DNA from: Amphiduros pacificus
Lineage: Eukaryota; Annelida; Polychaeta; Phyllodocida; Hesionidae
Reading direction: 5' to 3'
DNA: 64,000 nt
Assembly (NCBI GenBank): GCA_949316495.1
Contig: OX439001.1
Coordinates: 22,535,001-22,599,000 of the forward strand
Positions 1 to 58,691 of the stretch are shown here, piece after piece. Made by a program: the position numbers and the translations under genes. The notes under the pieces were generated by a model that made no database searches, had not been told where the DNA came from, and worked only from the letters and a program-made list of their open reading frames with translations. How positions within the stretch are numbered: position 1 is the stretch's first letter; every line of letters starts with the position of its first letter.

Positions 1-2359
1 AAAGCTTATAATACTGTATATCTCAGTTGATATTCAAAATTGATATGAATATTTCTACTGTATTTCATTTAATGATTATTACTTATTTACTGTACATAAA
101 TAATCCAAGAGGGATATAATATTTGTGTAACACAGACATTTTAATGTTTTGTCTAAGACATGATATTATTTTAACATACATACAAAGTTTGATGCTAGTA
201 TATAATTCTTGGTATGCTGAATATCTGCAATTTTTCCTCCACTAAGTGCAAGTAAAATATAAAACCAATATTCCGACCAATTTGACAAGAGTGAACACAC
301 AAAAATAACATGATTTTGGTTCAACAAAAACCAAAAAGATAGAAAAAAGAAGAATTACAGACTTAATTAAAATGTTTGTTTGAAGAGATGTTGAATTTCC
401 AACAATGAGTATACTTTTAAAAGCAAATATACATTTTATATGCAGCCTTTTTTAAAAGAAAAATTGAGTGATCTGAATAAAATGGAAGCAAGCATCTATT
501 ATATATATATATATTATGAGCGTGGTACTGAATATGGCAATTTACACTCACCACTCTACTGTCACAATTACCACTACCTCTGAAACTGAACAATCACTTT
601 ATTTGAAGAGAGACATCCTTTAAACATTAAATATATATTGCAATACATGGGAAGACATCTCTAACTGTTCCACTGTGTCTTCAATATGACTGAGACTAGA
701 GGATCGCATCAACAAATCTTATTTCAGTGAATATACCTTGAACTCTCCTCTTTGCTCATGCAATTTATATATTTCAAAGATTTTTTCTTCAATGTCACAG
801 GCTTTTCATAATTTAAAAACCCATTTCTTTGGCATTAAAATGTTTGAGCAGAGTGTTGAGCTCTCTATCTGACTGAAACATTCTGATTAATGTTTTATCT
901 TATCCTATATTTCTATATTATGAAAATGCAATATTTACCATAGTTACATCAATATTTTTATTTTCTTATTTAGATATATTGAGAAATGTTTCATTCAAAA
1001 CCAAACACTCAAAACTAACTTTGTGAAAATACCAATATGTATGGAAATTTTATCAATTCCATGTCTTTTACCAACATTTTGACATTGTATTACATTTAAA
1101 AAATGATCGAGCATCTGAGATTTTTCCTGATGCTTGTATATATTGTTAGCAATTAGCAGCTCGGGGCCATACATCTGTAATCACTGCTTTATTCCTATCA
1201 TTCATAACAGTGGCAATGCATTTACAAAATATCTTCATTAATTAATATTCACAACTCTCATCCACATATAGTCAATTACAATACAGATTTCATAACATGA
1301 CATAAACATCTATTCATTGATTTCTGACTTCATAAAAATTAAATTTCTCATATTTGAAAGGTATTCTTAATTCTCAATATGCTCAATATGAATATTTTCA
1401 CAACACAATTGTAGAAACATCTGCAGGATACAACACAATATTCATTGACTAGATCAGCATATACAATCAGCTCCATACAATTATTCCTTTGGCAGAGAGG
1501 GTAACATTTTTATGTTTGCCTCCAGATCAGAATAAAACCCACAACAGCAATGCTGTGTAGCAATTCACTTAGGAAATTGTAAAACCTTTCATTGATTAAA
1601 AATAAAATTGTTGAGAAATGAAATTGGTGAGAAATGAAATTGATAACTTTAAGGTAAGTTCACAGTTGAATCACTATAATCATAATAAAATCACATTTGA
1701 GTGTTCAGAAAACCTCTGACTAGTCACCATATTGGTATCAAATGGTAGTGGTTTCTTGTTCTATGGTAAAAACAAGTTTTAAAATCATTTTGCATCAAAA
1801 TTTATGCCAAATTTTGGAGAATCTCAAGTTGCTGGTATTTATCTGGAATCTCTCCCTAGATTACAGCTACTTTTTGTGGGATACAAATGATCAAGCTAAT
1901 GTTAATCCGGAGCTTTGTTATACCAGAATATTTGGAAATATTTCTTTAATCATATGAATAGCCACATACCGGTATGTCTATATTTTCTCTGTCACCTACA
2001 ATGACCAATCCACAAATTTCTGCTTGTATTTTTCTGTTACAGTAGGTAAAATGATAAACTTTGGAATTTGAGAGGTCCTAATGGATTGGTTTGAAGTATG
2101 CAATAAAATTGTCCTGTCAACATAACTCTCATTATAAGGACACCAACAACCAATCAGTGAAGGACCTAGCATGAAAATATAACCAATGAAATAAGTTGTA
2201 AAAATGCTTTCCATGTCAAGGTAGCACATATCATTAATGGTTCTACGCCTACTCTGCTTCCCAGAGTTGTTGTCAAAGGGGTACTTGAGATTTCCCATTT
2301 CCAATAGTGCACGCATTACAGCTTTTAGTGTATATGGCAGTTTATTTGAAGATGTGGTG
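1..2359 (-). other. FOG 3' UTR and downstream flank
   Basis: AT-rich and without a convincing reading frame. On the minus strand AATAAA-type polyadenylation hexamers occur at about 2339-2344 (probably too close to the stop), 1189, 956, 600 and 82; which is used cannot be told from sequence. A short (TA)n run lies at 499-513. No second gene is visible. Confidence 0.5.
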
Positions 2360-48780
<46,421 letters not shown>

Positions 48781-49572
48781 CTCGTCTTTGAAGGAAAGTC
48801 CATGTGAAGTTGTCTACTCGGCTGCTGCTCGCGCCCATCTGACTTCAAGATCACAACGTGCGCCATGACCTCACAAGCACACAGAGCGCACTTGCGCTAT
48901 GACCCCTAGCTTGTGTAAAATGTTTATGATGCACAATTCAGCGCACATTATAATAACTCTCATTTATATTTACTTTACGCTGACACTTTATTTGGGCATG
49001 TAAATAAAGAACCTTTACTTCATTTATTTTAGATAAGTAAACTAAATCAACCAAATTTAAAATGGCATATTGAGATAAACAAATACATATTTACTTTTCA
49101 CGAAACAAATCAAAGTTAACTATAGTGTGACTCATTTTGCATCTGCCAGTTCATGACCATGAAATGGCATGATACAATGTTGTTTAAACATTCTGCAAGA
49201 AGTTTAATGTTGCAAATCTCTCCCTTGATAATTCACAATATACTATAAAAACAACATATTCATAAATATAAAAACAACATATTTATCCAACAATTAAACT
49301 AATAATATTATCAGCAATTTAAAATTAAAGCGACTGATTTAAGTATTTTTGGAGAAATGAACCATTGTCTATATATTTGTAATCTGGATGATATTCATTC
49401 ATAAATTTGCATGGTTTTCACCAGGCACCTTAGTTAACTTCTGTGACATTTTTCCATACATGATAAAGGTGCGCATGTTATTAGGACATCAATGATTGGA
49501 AGATATGGACCATGTCTGCTTCAACAATTCAAAAAGCATGTGAACATTAATTCATGTTACAGCGGCTGCTAC

Positions 49573-49625
49573 GTTTGATTTGATTTGATTTTTTTGAGTT
49601 TTTAAGTTGGCCGCTATGAACTTCA
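49573..49625 (-). repeat. (AAATC)n-tailed retroelement 3' end
   Basis: On the minus strand GCGGCCAACTTA is followed by a tail of AAATC units. The same end occurs at 54608-54645 and 55081-55112, so this is a family with a fixed 3' terminus and a simple-repeat tail, as in SINEs and LINEs. Only a stub is present here. Confidence 0.5.
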
Positions 49626-50305
49626 CCAATGAGATTTAACATTTGCGTTCATGACTCGGACATTTGAAAAGCTTTAATTTCCTCAAATGATACACATCTT
49701 AAACATACCAATAATTACATATTCTATCTTGAAAACACAAATTCAATCTTTAAACATGATTGAAAAATATGTATTTTTTCATTAACAGAGTTCTGTATTC
49801 GATGATATTATAATTTATCCATTAAATCTTAAATTGTTAAATCTGAGAGCAATATAATTATTATTGTTGCTCTCGGGTTAAATGTAGTTGCTTAGTCAAA
49901 TTCTGCATTGTGATTCATATTCTTAAAGTTTTCTAGACCGATATATTATTTCTTTAAATAATGACAAATGACAGGAAATGAAGAACTTAAATGCATTTCA
50001 ACAACAACATTTGGCCAAGACAAGCGTTCCACTTGTTTTCTGATTTAAAATATTTGCACACATATAGGTCTATGATAAGATGACTTATTAACGTCCCTTG
50101 ATCTTCTATCTTATTTGTTTATGTCTCAGAGACAAGCAGTTTCATTCTCTGCAATTTCATACTGTCATCAATATAAAACCAAATTTTATACTTTTATTTT
50201 GTCCTATAACTGGGACACATATTGTCGCTTTGGTTTTAATGTTAAGAAGCCCGAAAACACTCCTGTTATCCAGTCATACTGTTTGAAAGTTGTTACGCCA
50301 TGATG

Positions 50306-50321
50306 TGCGCAATATTGCGCA
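50306..50321. promoter_or_regulatory. 16-bp palindrome, NRF1-like promoter element
   Basis: TGCGCAATATTGCGCA is perfectly self-complementary. The two TGCGCA half-sites resemble the NRF1 element (TGCGCATGCGCA) with an AATATT spacer in place of AT. It lies 44 bp upstream of the probable start codon of the zinc-finger gene. Confidence 0.5.
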
Positions 50322-50364
50322 TTGTCAAGTTTCAAAATTCTGCCTCGCTTCCACACGGTACAAA

Positions 50365-50413
50365 ATGGTGGACTTCTGGACGGGCAAAGCAGGCGCCAAT
50401 TCCAAGTTACATG
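50365..50413 (+). CDS. First coding exon of multi-zinc-finger AT-hook protein
   Basis: ATG in a good context (ACAAAATGG) opens MVDFWTGKAGANSKLH, then a single G before a GTAATT donor. Phase 1 joins perfectly to the main exon at 59153 (G + AT gives Asp: ...SKLHDEEDVHQC), giving 1409 residues. The ACAAAATGGTGGAC context also resembles a YY1 element, which often straddles metazoan start codons. The alternative is that this exon is 5' UTR and translation starts in the optional exon at 56549; inclusion of that exon would close this frame after a few codons. Confidence 0.65.
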
Positions 50414-51044
50414 GTAATTATTTATCTCCTAGATATGTATAAGACGCTTAAAGAATTTTCTCGTGTTAAAAAAAACTACCAAGAATATTTACAACCATAT
50501 TTCAAGAGGAGACGAACACTAAATCACTGGTTTTGATGTGTGTATTTAAACGCTGATTCAGAACTGACGCCATCTCCCCAGTAAGAATGACCCACTTTCT
50601 GCAGATGTTGATGGGGGAGGCAAGGAAAAAACCTTGCAGACATTTGGGATTGTAAGACTTATCACTACAAATCATATATGGCCCTTTTGGATTTAATTTA
50701 GAATAAAGTGATCCACAAATTAATGTTGCATCTGGGACAAAAAAGTTTAAAAATTGTTATCACATCGGTACATACCAGACAATTTCTCTGAACTTGTCCA
50801 CCTGTCTACATGTATACATATTGCATTGTAGGTCTACAATTACTGTGTTACAACTTACAGCCATTTGTAACTGTGGTTACTCATCTTGCCAAATGTGGTA
50901 TCCTTTTGGATCAGATATTCATAATCTAATACATCAGTTATAGAAACAAAAAGTTGAAGAACCAGAGAACATCATAACTTGCAATTCAATAATTGACCCT
51001 GATGACCTTTCCATCCATCCACACAAGACACAGGCTCCTCCCAC

Positions 51045-51182
51045 ATCTTAGGAGTAGTTTAAGAGAAACGGCATTTGGTCCTCCTTATTCTCTTCTGGCT
51101 TGGCTGGTCGGAGCAATATGACCGACGTAGCCTCCAGAGCTCTGCTCGCGCAAGTCGGGGTTCCACAACTATCTTAGGAGTA
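51045..51182. mobile_element. 114-bp insert bounded by a 12-bp direct repeat
   Basis: ATCTTAGGAGTA occurs at 51045-51056 and again at 51171-51182. The 114 bases between them are GC-richer than the surroundings, lack terminal inverted repeats and end in GGGGTTCCACAACT, a weak B-box-like sequence. The arrangement fits a short retroposed element (SINE or retrocopied small RNA) with a target-site duplication. Source unknown. Confidence 0.5.
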
Positions 51183-51396
51183 AGAAATTACCTCCATAGC
51201 AGGCATAGTTTAAGATGTTTTTTGTGATCTTAAATTATCAGCAATCAAAATTTTAATCTAAGCAGTAGTTTACTTTTAAGTCGAGATACTTTTGATTGAT
51301 ATATTTAAAATTTCTTTAAATTTGAACCCACGTTAATTCCAACTTCATAAATCATTACATCAAAGAGTCAAAATAAATATAATAAATATCATAGAC

Positions 51397-51860
51397 ATTT
51401 AAAGAGATATTTTCTCGTAAAAAATATATTCTGTGAATTACATGATTAAATGATCATAGATGCTTAAATACTTTGAAATTCATAGACAAAAAAATATATT
51501 AGTTACCATGGAAACACAAACCAACATTTAAAACTCATCTTGCTACCCCAATAAAATTTATTGCAATCCCTGTCAGTGACGTCATCGTGGGGGATTTAAT
51601 GCATGTGCAAGTCAAATTGCAATCATCTTTAAAGAGATACTTTCTAGTAAAATACATTTCATAAATTATGATTAAATGATCATAGATACATAAATACATT
51701 GAAATTCAGAGACCAAAAAAATATTGCGGTAACCATGGCAACACAAACCAACAACTAAAATTAATCTTGCAACCCCCATAAATTATGATCTTTATTGCAA
51801 TTTAGGCCTATGACGTCATCGTGCAGGATTTATTGCACGTGCCAGTCAAGCTGCAATCAT
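51397..51860. repeat. Tandem duplication, 231-bp unit x 2
   Basis: Copy 1 at 51397-51627 and copy 2 at 51628-51860 share most bases: TTTAAAGAGATA start, GATTAAATGATCATAGAT, an X-box-like GTTACCATGGAAAC or GGTAACCATGGCAAC, TGACGTCATCGTG and a CAATCAT end. No coding content. Confidence 0.85.
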
Positions 51861-52591
51861 TTTCAATTTTCACAAAACTTGTCATAACTTTGTTAATATT
51901 GGTCCGATCGTTATGCTCTTTGCACCAAAATGTCACATTTTTCATAACCATTTTATAGCGTGTCTGACCTTACACTGAAAATCGTAACATCGCTCTCTCA
52001 GCTGCATTGTTGTTTGTTTACTAATTAGTTATGTAAGTAGGTAATTACCTCACGATGACTTCGTACTTTTTTTTCCAGCACATGCATTTAAAAGAGCTAC
52101 TTTTCTCAAAAAAATAATGTTTCCCTTGAGCGGTCATAATAACAGAGCCCACAGATCAATGTGCGTTATAATTATCTTCCAAACTACAAAAATGTTTCAG
52201 AGAAGTGAAAGTTTCCCTTTAATTTTTATAAAACCTGTCATAACTTGGTTTAATACTGGTCAGATTTTCATGATTTTAACACCAAAATGTCACATTTTTC
52301 ATGTTCTTTCCGATGCACAGAAACCATTTTATAGCTTGTTTATTTAAGACTGAAAATCATAACATCTCACTTTCAGGAACATTGTTTATTAATTAGTTAT
52401 GTAAGTAGGTAATTGCCCCACGATAACGTCATTTTTTATTTCCACCATGTGCATTTAAAAAAAGCTATATTTCTCCAAAAAAATCATATTTCCCTTGTGC
52501 AGTCATACTAACAGAGCCTACAAATCAATGTGCATTATAATTCTCCTTCAAACTACAAAAGTGTGCCAGAGAAGTGAATGTTCCCCTTTAA
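51861..52591. repeat. Tandem duplication, about 356-bp unit x 2
   Basis: Copy A (51861-52222) and copy B (52223-52591) share GTCATAACTT, CACCAAAATGTCACATTTTT, AATTAGTTATGTAAGTAGGT, TGCATTTAAAA and CAGAGAAGTGAA near their ends. The array directly follows the 231-bp duplication, so the whole of 51397-52591 is one composite tandem block. Copies differ by scattered substitutions and small indels. Confidence 0.85.
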
Positions 52592-54607
52592 ATATGGCCA
52601 AGAATAACATGTAAACACTAAATCTGAGGCACAAGTTTTGTAGACATTGTCACAATGTCATTGTGACATCATGCATGAAATTGATGAAATTTGTGATTTG
52701 TGGAAATTCACACTGCAGAGAATATTTAACATTGTTTTTCTGAATATTTCAAAGTCAGAATTACAATGTTTCACAATGTTTCATCATTAGTAGATCCCAG
52801 GATCCACAATCAAACATTCAATATTGAAGCTCTTGCTGTTTGACTATGTTTATCATCAAGGGCTAAAAATGATGAAATTCATTGTTGATAACTATATACC
52901 AACTTACCTTGTATGGTAGCTAGTATCTAAGCAAAGCATCAATGCTAACAAAAAAGTGATCACAGAGAAAAGTGTATTACATGGGCATGTATGTCATGAT
53001 TATTTACATGGTAAATGAATTTGTGTTAAACTTATTGAGGAGAACATGATGTAGAGACTGCCAATGAAATCATGCCTTATCCGCTGACATATGACACATG
53101 ATCTGGCAGATACAGACAAGCCAAGGCAACATATTGTGCTCTATCAGTGTAATATCTCAGCCATTAATGTAATCAGTTGGGATTATTATCCTCATTATTA
53201 GAAGAAGCCATAACTAAACTCATTTTACACACTGGCATAATAAGTCTTATCATTTCATGGTGTTCATGACAACTAGAACTTTATTTGATCTGACCTTATG
53301 ATAATCATATAAAAACAACTGTTAGGCCATGTTGCCAATCTTCATGTAATGGAAATTAGGGTATCCATTTTGACCTGGATAAGTCTTCTTCACTTTCTAT
53401 CTGTAAAATGATGTGAAAACAATTCTGTTATGATTTGCTCATAATTTTTATATACACCCAAGTTTCTTTCTATTTCAATAATGAATAGTGAAATTGCCTC
53501 ATTTATTCACCAACACTAACTTGTTTGTGATCTTCTGGGTGATAAACACAATCAGCCTTTGGCTGAATATTTAGTTTTGACATCTATAATGTTAACAGGA
53601 GAGACATTGATCCAGTGTCAACACATCAAAACAAACTGAAACAAGAGATGGGGGACAATGTCAGCACAGCTTCTGCAGTGAGGGGGAGAATTCTTCTGTC
53701 ATTCTGTCTGTCTGTCGACTTGGGTCTACTGGTTGGAGTTTCAGGGGACCAATTCTATCTTTTTTCCTTTAGGCTCAGATTGTTTTGTTTTTTGTAAATA
53801 GTTTGTGTGCATTAGTGCGAGGTCCAGGGTTTTACAGTGGGCATCCACAGGTGACCTTTCTGTACTAGCAAATATGTGTTTACAAATCTTAAACAAAGTC
53901 ATTGCACAAGAAGATAAACTAAATGATACATATGTGCAATTTGTTTAATTGATCATCCCCTTGAATAAAAATTTCTAGATCCACCAATATTCCATAGTTG
54001 ATTCCTGTCAATGAATCAAAAACCGCAAAGTGTCATTCTGAAAACTTTTGGATAATAGGATTTAATGACTTGAAACCAAGCTTGATCTTATCTGGTATGT
54101 ACAAGAACAAATTTCTATTAAAACCTTTAGATCAAATCAGCCAAAAAAAAAGTATGATGCATCAGACGACTCTCTAATTGACACAATGCATCAGATGCTG
54201 ATTACAGAAAAGCTGATTTTTCCCCATTTTTTAAATGATTTTACTAAAAATCATAGAGCTATCACTGAGTTATCAAGGAGGCTGCCATTTTGAATAACAT
54301 GATTAATGTCACCAGTCAATGGGAAGAAAAATAACAACATAAGTTGGGACGGAATTCAATATTTGATTAACTGTTCTCAACCTGCAAAGTTGGGTGAAAG
54401 CTTAAGATGAACATCTATTAATTTTGATTTGCCAAAATTACTGTCTGCTCAAATCTGATCTGGGAGGGGCTTTTTAACTTGTAAAGAAGAATTTTTTCCA
54501 TAAAAAAAGCCATCATCAGGGCAACTATAGCTACTCTTTGGCTGTGAAGTATGTTAAGGACTACATTTCAGTTTCATCAGTTTTTCTTAAAAAAATGCTC
54601 TGCTGCT

Positions 54608-55112
54608 TCTGATTTGATTTGATTTGATATGTTGGCCGCTCCACTTTTGTCTCGTGGGCACTCAGAGCTTACGCAGCGTGGCTACCCAGCTAGAGGGGAG
54701 ATCCAATACGCACTATCTCCAATCTGTGAGTAGTACTCGTGCTGACCGCCCGGTGCAGGCCCCTACACTGATGAAAAGCTGCCCTATCTAATTATCACCT
54801 TCTGCACTGACAACTTTCACCTCAACACTCACTCCTTCCCTTGGGGCCTACAATCCCCAGCACGCTAAAGGGCGTCCAATATCCCTATACAGCCTGAGGC
54901 GTCCAATATCCTCGTAAGCCCTACCAATCACAACTAGAGGCTAAAAATGTCCTCCACGTGAGTACCTAGTGATCTTCAGCACCTTCATATCTACCAGCTG
55001 CCTCCTTACCAACTTTTCTAATCCCACCGAGACTACATCCTAAGTAACCGACTTCTCTGTTGTGAGGTGAGAAGTGTCAATGATTTGATTTCATAAGTTG
55101 GCCACACCACTA
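54608..55112 (-). repeat. Retroelement fragment(s) with (AAATC)n tails
   Basis: Two tail signatures in the same orientation, 54608-54645 and 55081-55112, each GYGGCCAACWTA then AAATC units on the minus strand. The 430 bases between are GC-richer than the flanks and without a clear frame, and probably form the body of the first element. A GCGTCCAATATCC phrase is doubled near 54867 and 54899. Confidence 0.5.
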
Positions 55113-56548
55113 ATGTCTTATGCTCACTCAAGCAGTTGTGGTACAAAAATACATTTGATCTATATCAATAGATATATACATTTATAACCAGTGATATAAA
55201 AATAAAGTGATATAAAACCATTTATAAAAGTAGGTAATCAATCACAGTTCAGTGATAATGCAAAACAGATTGTTTCAACATTCATAGATAGGTAAATATC
55301 AACAATTTTCAGGAATTTCCAGAACATTTTCACAAACATACACAAAATACATAGATTAGCATAGATCTCTAAGGCCTATTATATTTAAATATATTATAAT
55401 AACTCATAATTTAGTCTACTCTGCATGGCGAGGTAGAGTCATATACTACCTCTGCCGCAATACGTTGTTCTTTGCACAGAATCAGTCCGCACATTAGCAT
55501 GCAATTACCATATGCTTGGCCAATTGGTTGGCTCATGTACGTACTCATGCACAACAACACAACTCTACACATGCTCATGCCCATTTCATATGTTCAAAAG
55601 TGATTTAGAATGGATCATTCGTAATTTGGGAGGGGGTAAATTTGAAATATCTGGATGAAAAAGTATACCATTGATATCAATTTGTTTAGGATTTTTACAT
55701 CACATACATCATTATTTCAGTCAGTTCATGGTGATGCCTGATATATTAGCTTTGTCCAAGACGAAAAAGTCAAGATTTGTTTTCCTCCTCCTCCCTTAAG
55801 GATTAATGGTCCATCCCCTGCTGACTATTTTTATCTGACTATTTTGGTACACATGTCACTAAAATCTCAATTGATGTTGTACCCACGTTCTTATAATAAC
55901 AATGACACCAATTGGCCATGTTACCCCATGTGACAACATACTTGATTCATTGTCTATTGGATGCTTCTACTGGGTGTGGCCTCTGAGCACTCATTCAAAG
56001 AGTTAGATATGCTGTTTACTTGCAGAGCCAGGTATAAATCCTGGATCTGCTATGGAGAGTAAATTTAGTCAAGCAAGACTATTTGATGAGATAACGACTC
56101 AGATTTTATCTAAATGATAAATAATTAAACACCCAATCTGATTATATTCATGATGATAAAACAAAACGTTAAATCATTTTAGTCATTTTGGTAAATTATA
56201 TGTGAACAAAAAATTTGAGATGAATTTGAGTTGATTACCAATTCTATATTTTATATAGAAATATAAATTGCATGAATAATTAGAGGCAAACATTTAATGA
56301 AATTTTGATTTTTTTTGTATGGCTTTCAAATACTGAATAAAATATGAATAAAAAATATATGTGTAACATGCGTTGACATGTGTCATATTAAAGCTTGTAA
56401 TATCTGGGACAGATAGGCATCTTATTCATATACATGTGCATTATTTGATAATGAAACAGATATCAGAATCCAGTGTCATCAGTGATATCATTCGAAATCT
56501 CTATAGCCATTTTCTATTAATAATATCAATTTTTTTTATTGATTACAG

Positions 56549-56625
56549 AAATGAGAGCAAAAAGTTGAATGAACCTGGGCATATTAAGATTGTAAGCAGC
56601 TTCAAAGTTACAATGAGTTCCTCTG
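56549..56625 (+). other. Optional/alternative exon of the zinc-finger gene
   Basis: Bounded by a strong acceptor (T-rich tract then TTACAG) and a GTAAGT donor. It ends ATGAGTTCCTCTG, so an ATG at 56613 would give MSSS joined in frame to DEEDVHQC of the main exon (1397 residues). Joined to the upstream exon in that exon's coding frame it reaches a stop after a few codons. It may therefore be an alternative first coding exon, or a cryptic exon that is normally skipped. Confidence 0.45.
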
Positions 56626-57339
56626 GTAAGTGCCTTTCCTTGATATACATATATACCGTATGTATACTTAATGCTCTCAAATGAGTAGTTTGCACTGATT
56701 TTTAAACATCATTTTTGGGAGGTATTCACAAAATATTTTTTTTTACCTGATATTTATGCATTTAACAACAGTGGGTTGGTCCTTGGTCCTTGCAATGAGA
56801 TGTAAGAATGATTATCAAAATCCCTGCTTAAATGTTATAACAACATAGCAATCTTGTGATGTCCTTGATAATTGAAGTTGTCATTGAAGAGAATTGTGCC
56901 ATAATAGCGCTATAATTGACTTAAGAAATGTTTATGCATAACCCTATAACCAAGAACCATGACATCAATAAAAGGGCCAGAAAGGGCTATAGAAATTATT
57001 ACATCCCTGAAAACACATTTTCGCTTGAGGTTTGGGGGCTTACACAATGACCCTATATTGTTTGTATTTCTAAGCTATTGGTAATTGCCACAAGCATATA
57101 AGAAATGTCATAACATAAAAAACCCAGTTCTGACTGGGATAACATCTATAGTTGGGGGATTAAATTCATCAATTAGCGCCTGACCAGTCACAAGGTGTAT
57201 TTCTCTGGGCTTAAAGTATTGCACATAAATGATAAATTCTTCTTGATATTTTATTGACACTCAAATAATGTTTATCTTAAACCAAATATATAAACATAAT
57301 ACACTCCCCAATTCTAAGATCTTTACTTCGTGGCATAAT

Positions 57340-58380
57340 ATCAGGATAGGTCAATATTGACACACAGATATGTTACTGTTAAGTATTAAGCCATCGTGCA
57401 TGCCATCCGCTGATGGAGTTTGTGACCCAAGTTACCTCTGAAGCTGCGCCGCAAACTTGACTGACTTGCCCCGACAAATCACCAGACAGGATCCTGAAAT
57501 TAATTTTTGATGAAGTGAGCAAGCGATTAGCAAGTTATCAGAGAGGGTATGAATTAGGTGGGCAAGGTGACAAGTAATAACAGCCCGGTGTCGTGGCTGT
57601 TTACGGGAGCTGATTTATCCACCACCAACGCTACATGCTCTGCTTGCCAGGAAGAAATGGCCGGTGTCACCGCCAGAAAAGATTACATGTGGTAATTTTG
57701 AGTGTTGACACGGTAGGATGTGAGAAGGCAATGTAGCGGGCAGGCAGGGCCTGAGCAGAATATTTAGTCCGTGGTTATTTGTGCTTCTGTGAGAGTGGTG
57801 GCAGCAGCGCTGATCTATGGCCGCCCATCACCCATAAAGCTTCATGCTCCGCTGATACAGAATCAAAGAGCAAAGAACCGCGTTTTACAAATCACTCCAT
57901 CATCCCCATACATGTCGATTCTTTGTGACTGGTCAGAGATTATCAGCGCAGTTCAGGACCACGCAGCCGCAGTGATAGGCTGGGCGCGGGCCGACGGCTC
58001 ATTGCCGGACCCAGCTTTTGGTATGGGTGCTGATAGCCTTGCCGACACCAGGCAAATTAATCATATCCCAGCCTGCGATCCCTCTACGACCTTGCCCACC
58101 TTCGGTACCTCTTGGATCCTCAGCTTGTGGACCTTCGTAGCCCACCTTTCTGCTCCAGCCATTCCAAAACCACAACCCCTACCCCTATCCCACCCCAGAG
58201 GCCTGCCCTGCTCCGCCTGGCTCCTCCCTGCCCTGCCAAGGCACAAGATGAGACTATTAACCAATCGGCAGGATGTGCGATGAGTGGGACACGAGCCACA
58301 GCCCAATTAGCACTCTGTCAGTGTGTGCCACCCTGCCCATTGTCTCCATGGGCAACCATTGTTATACACTAAATATCAAG
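57340..58380. other. GC-elevated block, candidate regulatory sequence
   Basis: Clearly richer in GC than its surroundings, with repeated GATA sites (TGATAG, TTATCA) and short overlapping frames on both strands (for example 57771-58283 plus, 58061-58306 minus). None of these has recognisable domains or a coherent splice context. I read it as a conserved non-coding candidate, not a gene. Confidence 0.4.
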
Positions 58381-58644
58381 CAAGCAGGGGTGGACATATT
58401 TAATTGGGCTAGTGATGTTTGACAGATAAACTGTGACAGGACTGCATTACACCCTCATGTAGTCCATATTCAGATATGATTTCTGTCAGCTTAATGTCAA
58501 ATGTTTTCTTCACAAGTTAACACCACAATGGGGCCTATATTCGGATATAATTTCTGTCCACTTATTGTTATTTGTCTCCTCAACATTTAGATTTCCCCAG
58601 CAATCATCTCTTTGGACCTATCATCACATATTTGGGATGATTTA

Positions 58645-58652
58645 GATTTATG

Positions 58653-58682
<30 letters not shown>
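58645..58682. repeat. (TA)n microsatellite
   Basis: About nineteen TA units. Confidence 0.9.

Positions 58683-58691
<9 letters not shown>

Larger units (their letters stand above)
48781..50364. promoter_or_regulatory. Divergent promoter interval between FOG and the zinc-finger gene
   Basis: The start codons of the two genes face away from each other across 1584 bp. The FOG side (48781-48900) is GC-rich with several CpGs and contains the FOG 5' UTR. The other side has a 16-bp perfect palindrome just before the second gene's first ATG. The middle (48950-50280) is AT-rich and includes an (AAATC)n-type repeat end near 49573-49612. No TATA box can be assigned with confidence. Confidence 0.55.

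Noticed and set aside
56373-56684. A 103-codon frame as a separate gene
   Set aside because: Only 56549-56625 has splice signals; the rest is AT-rich intron.
57771-58283. A 170-codon plus-strand frame as a gene
   Set aside because: No recognisable domain, competing frames on the other strand, and location in the intron of a well-supported gene.
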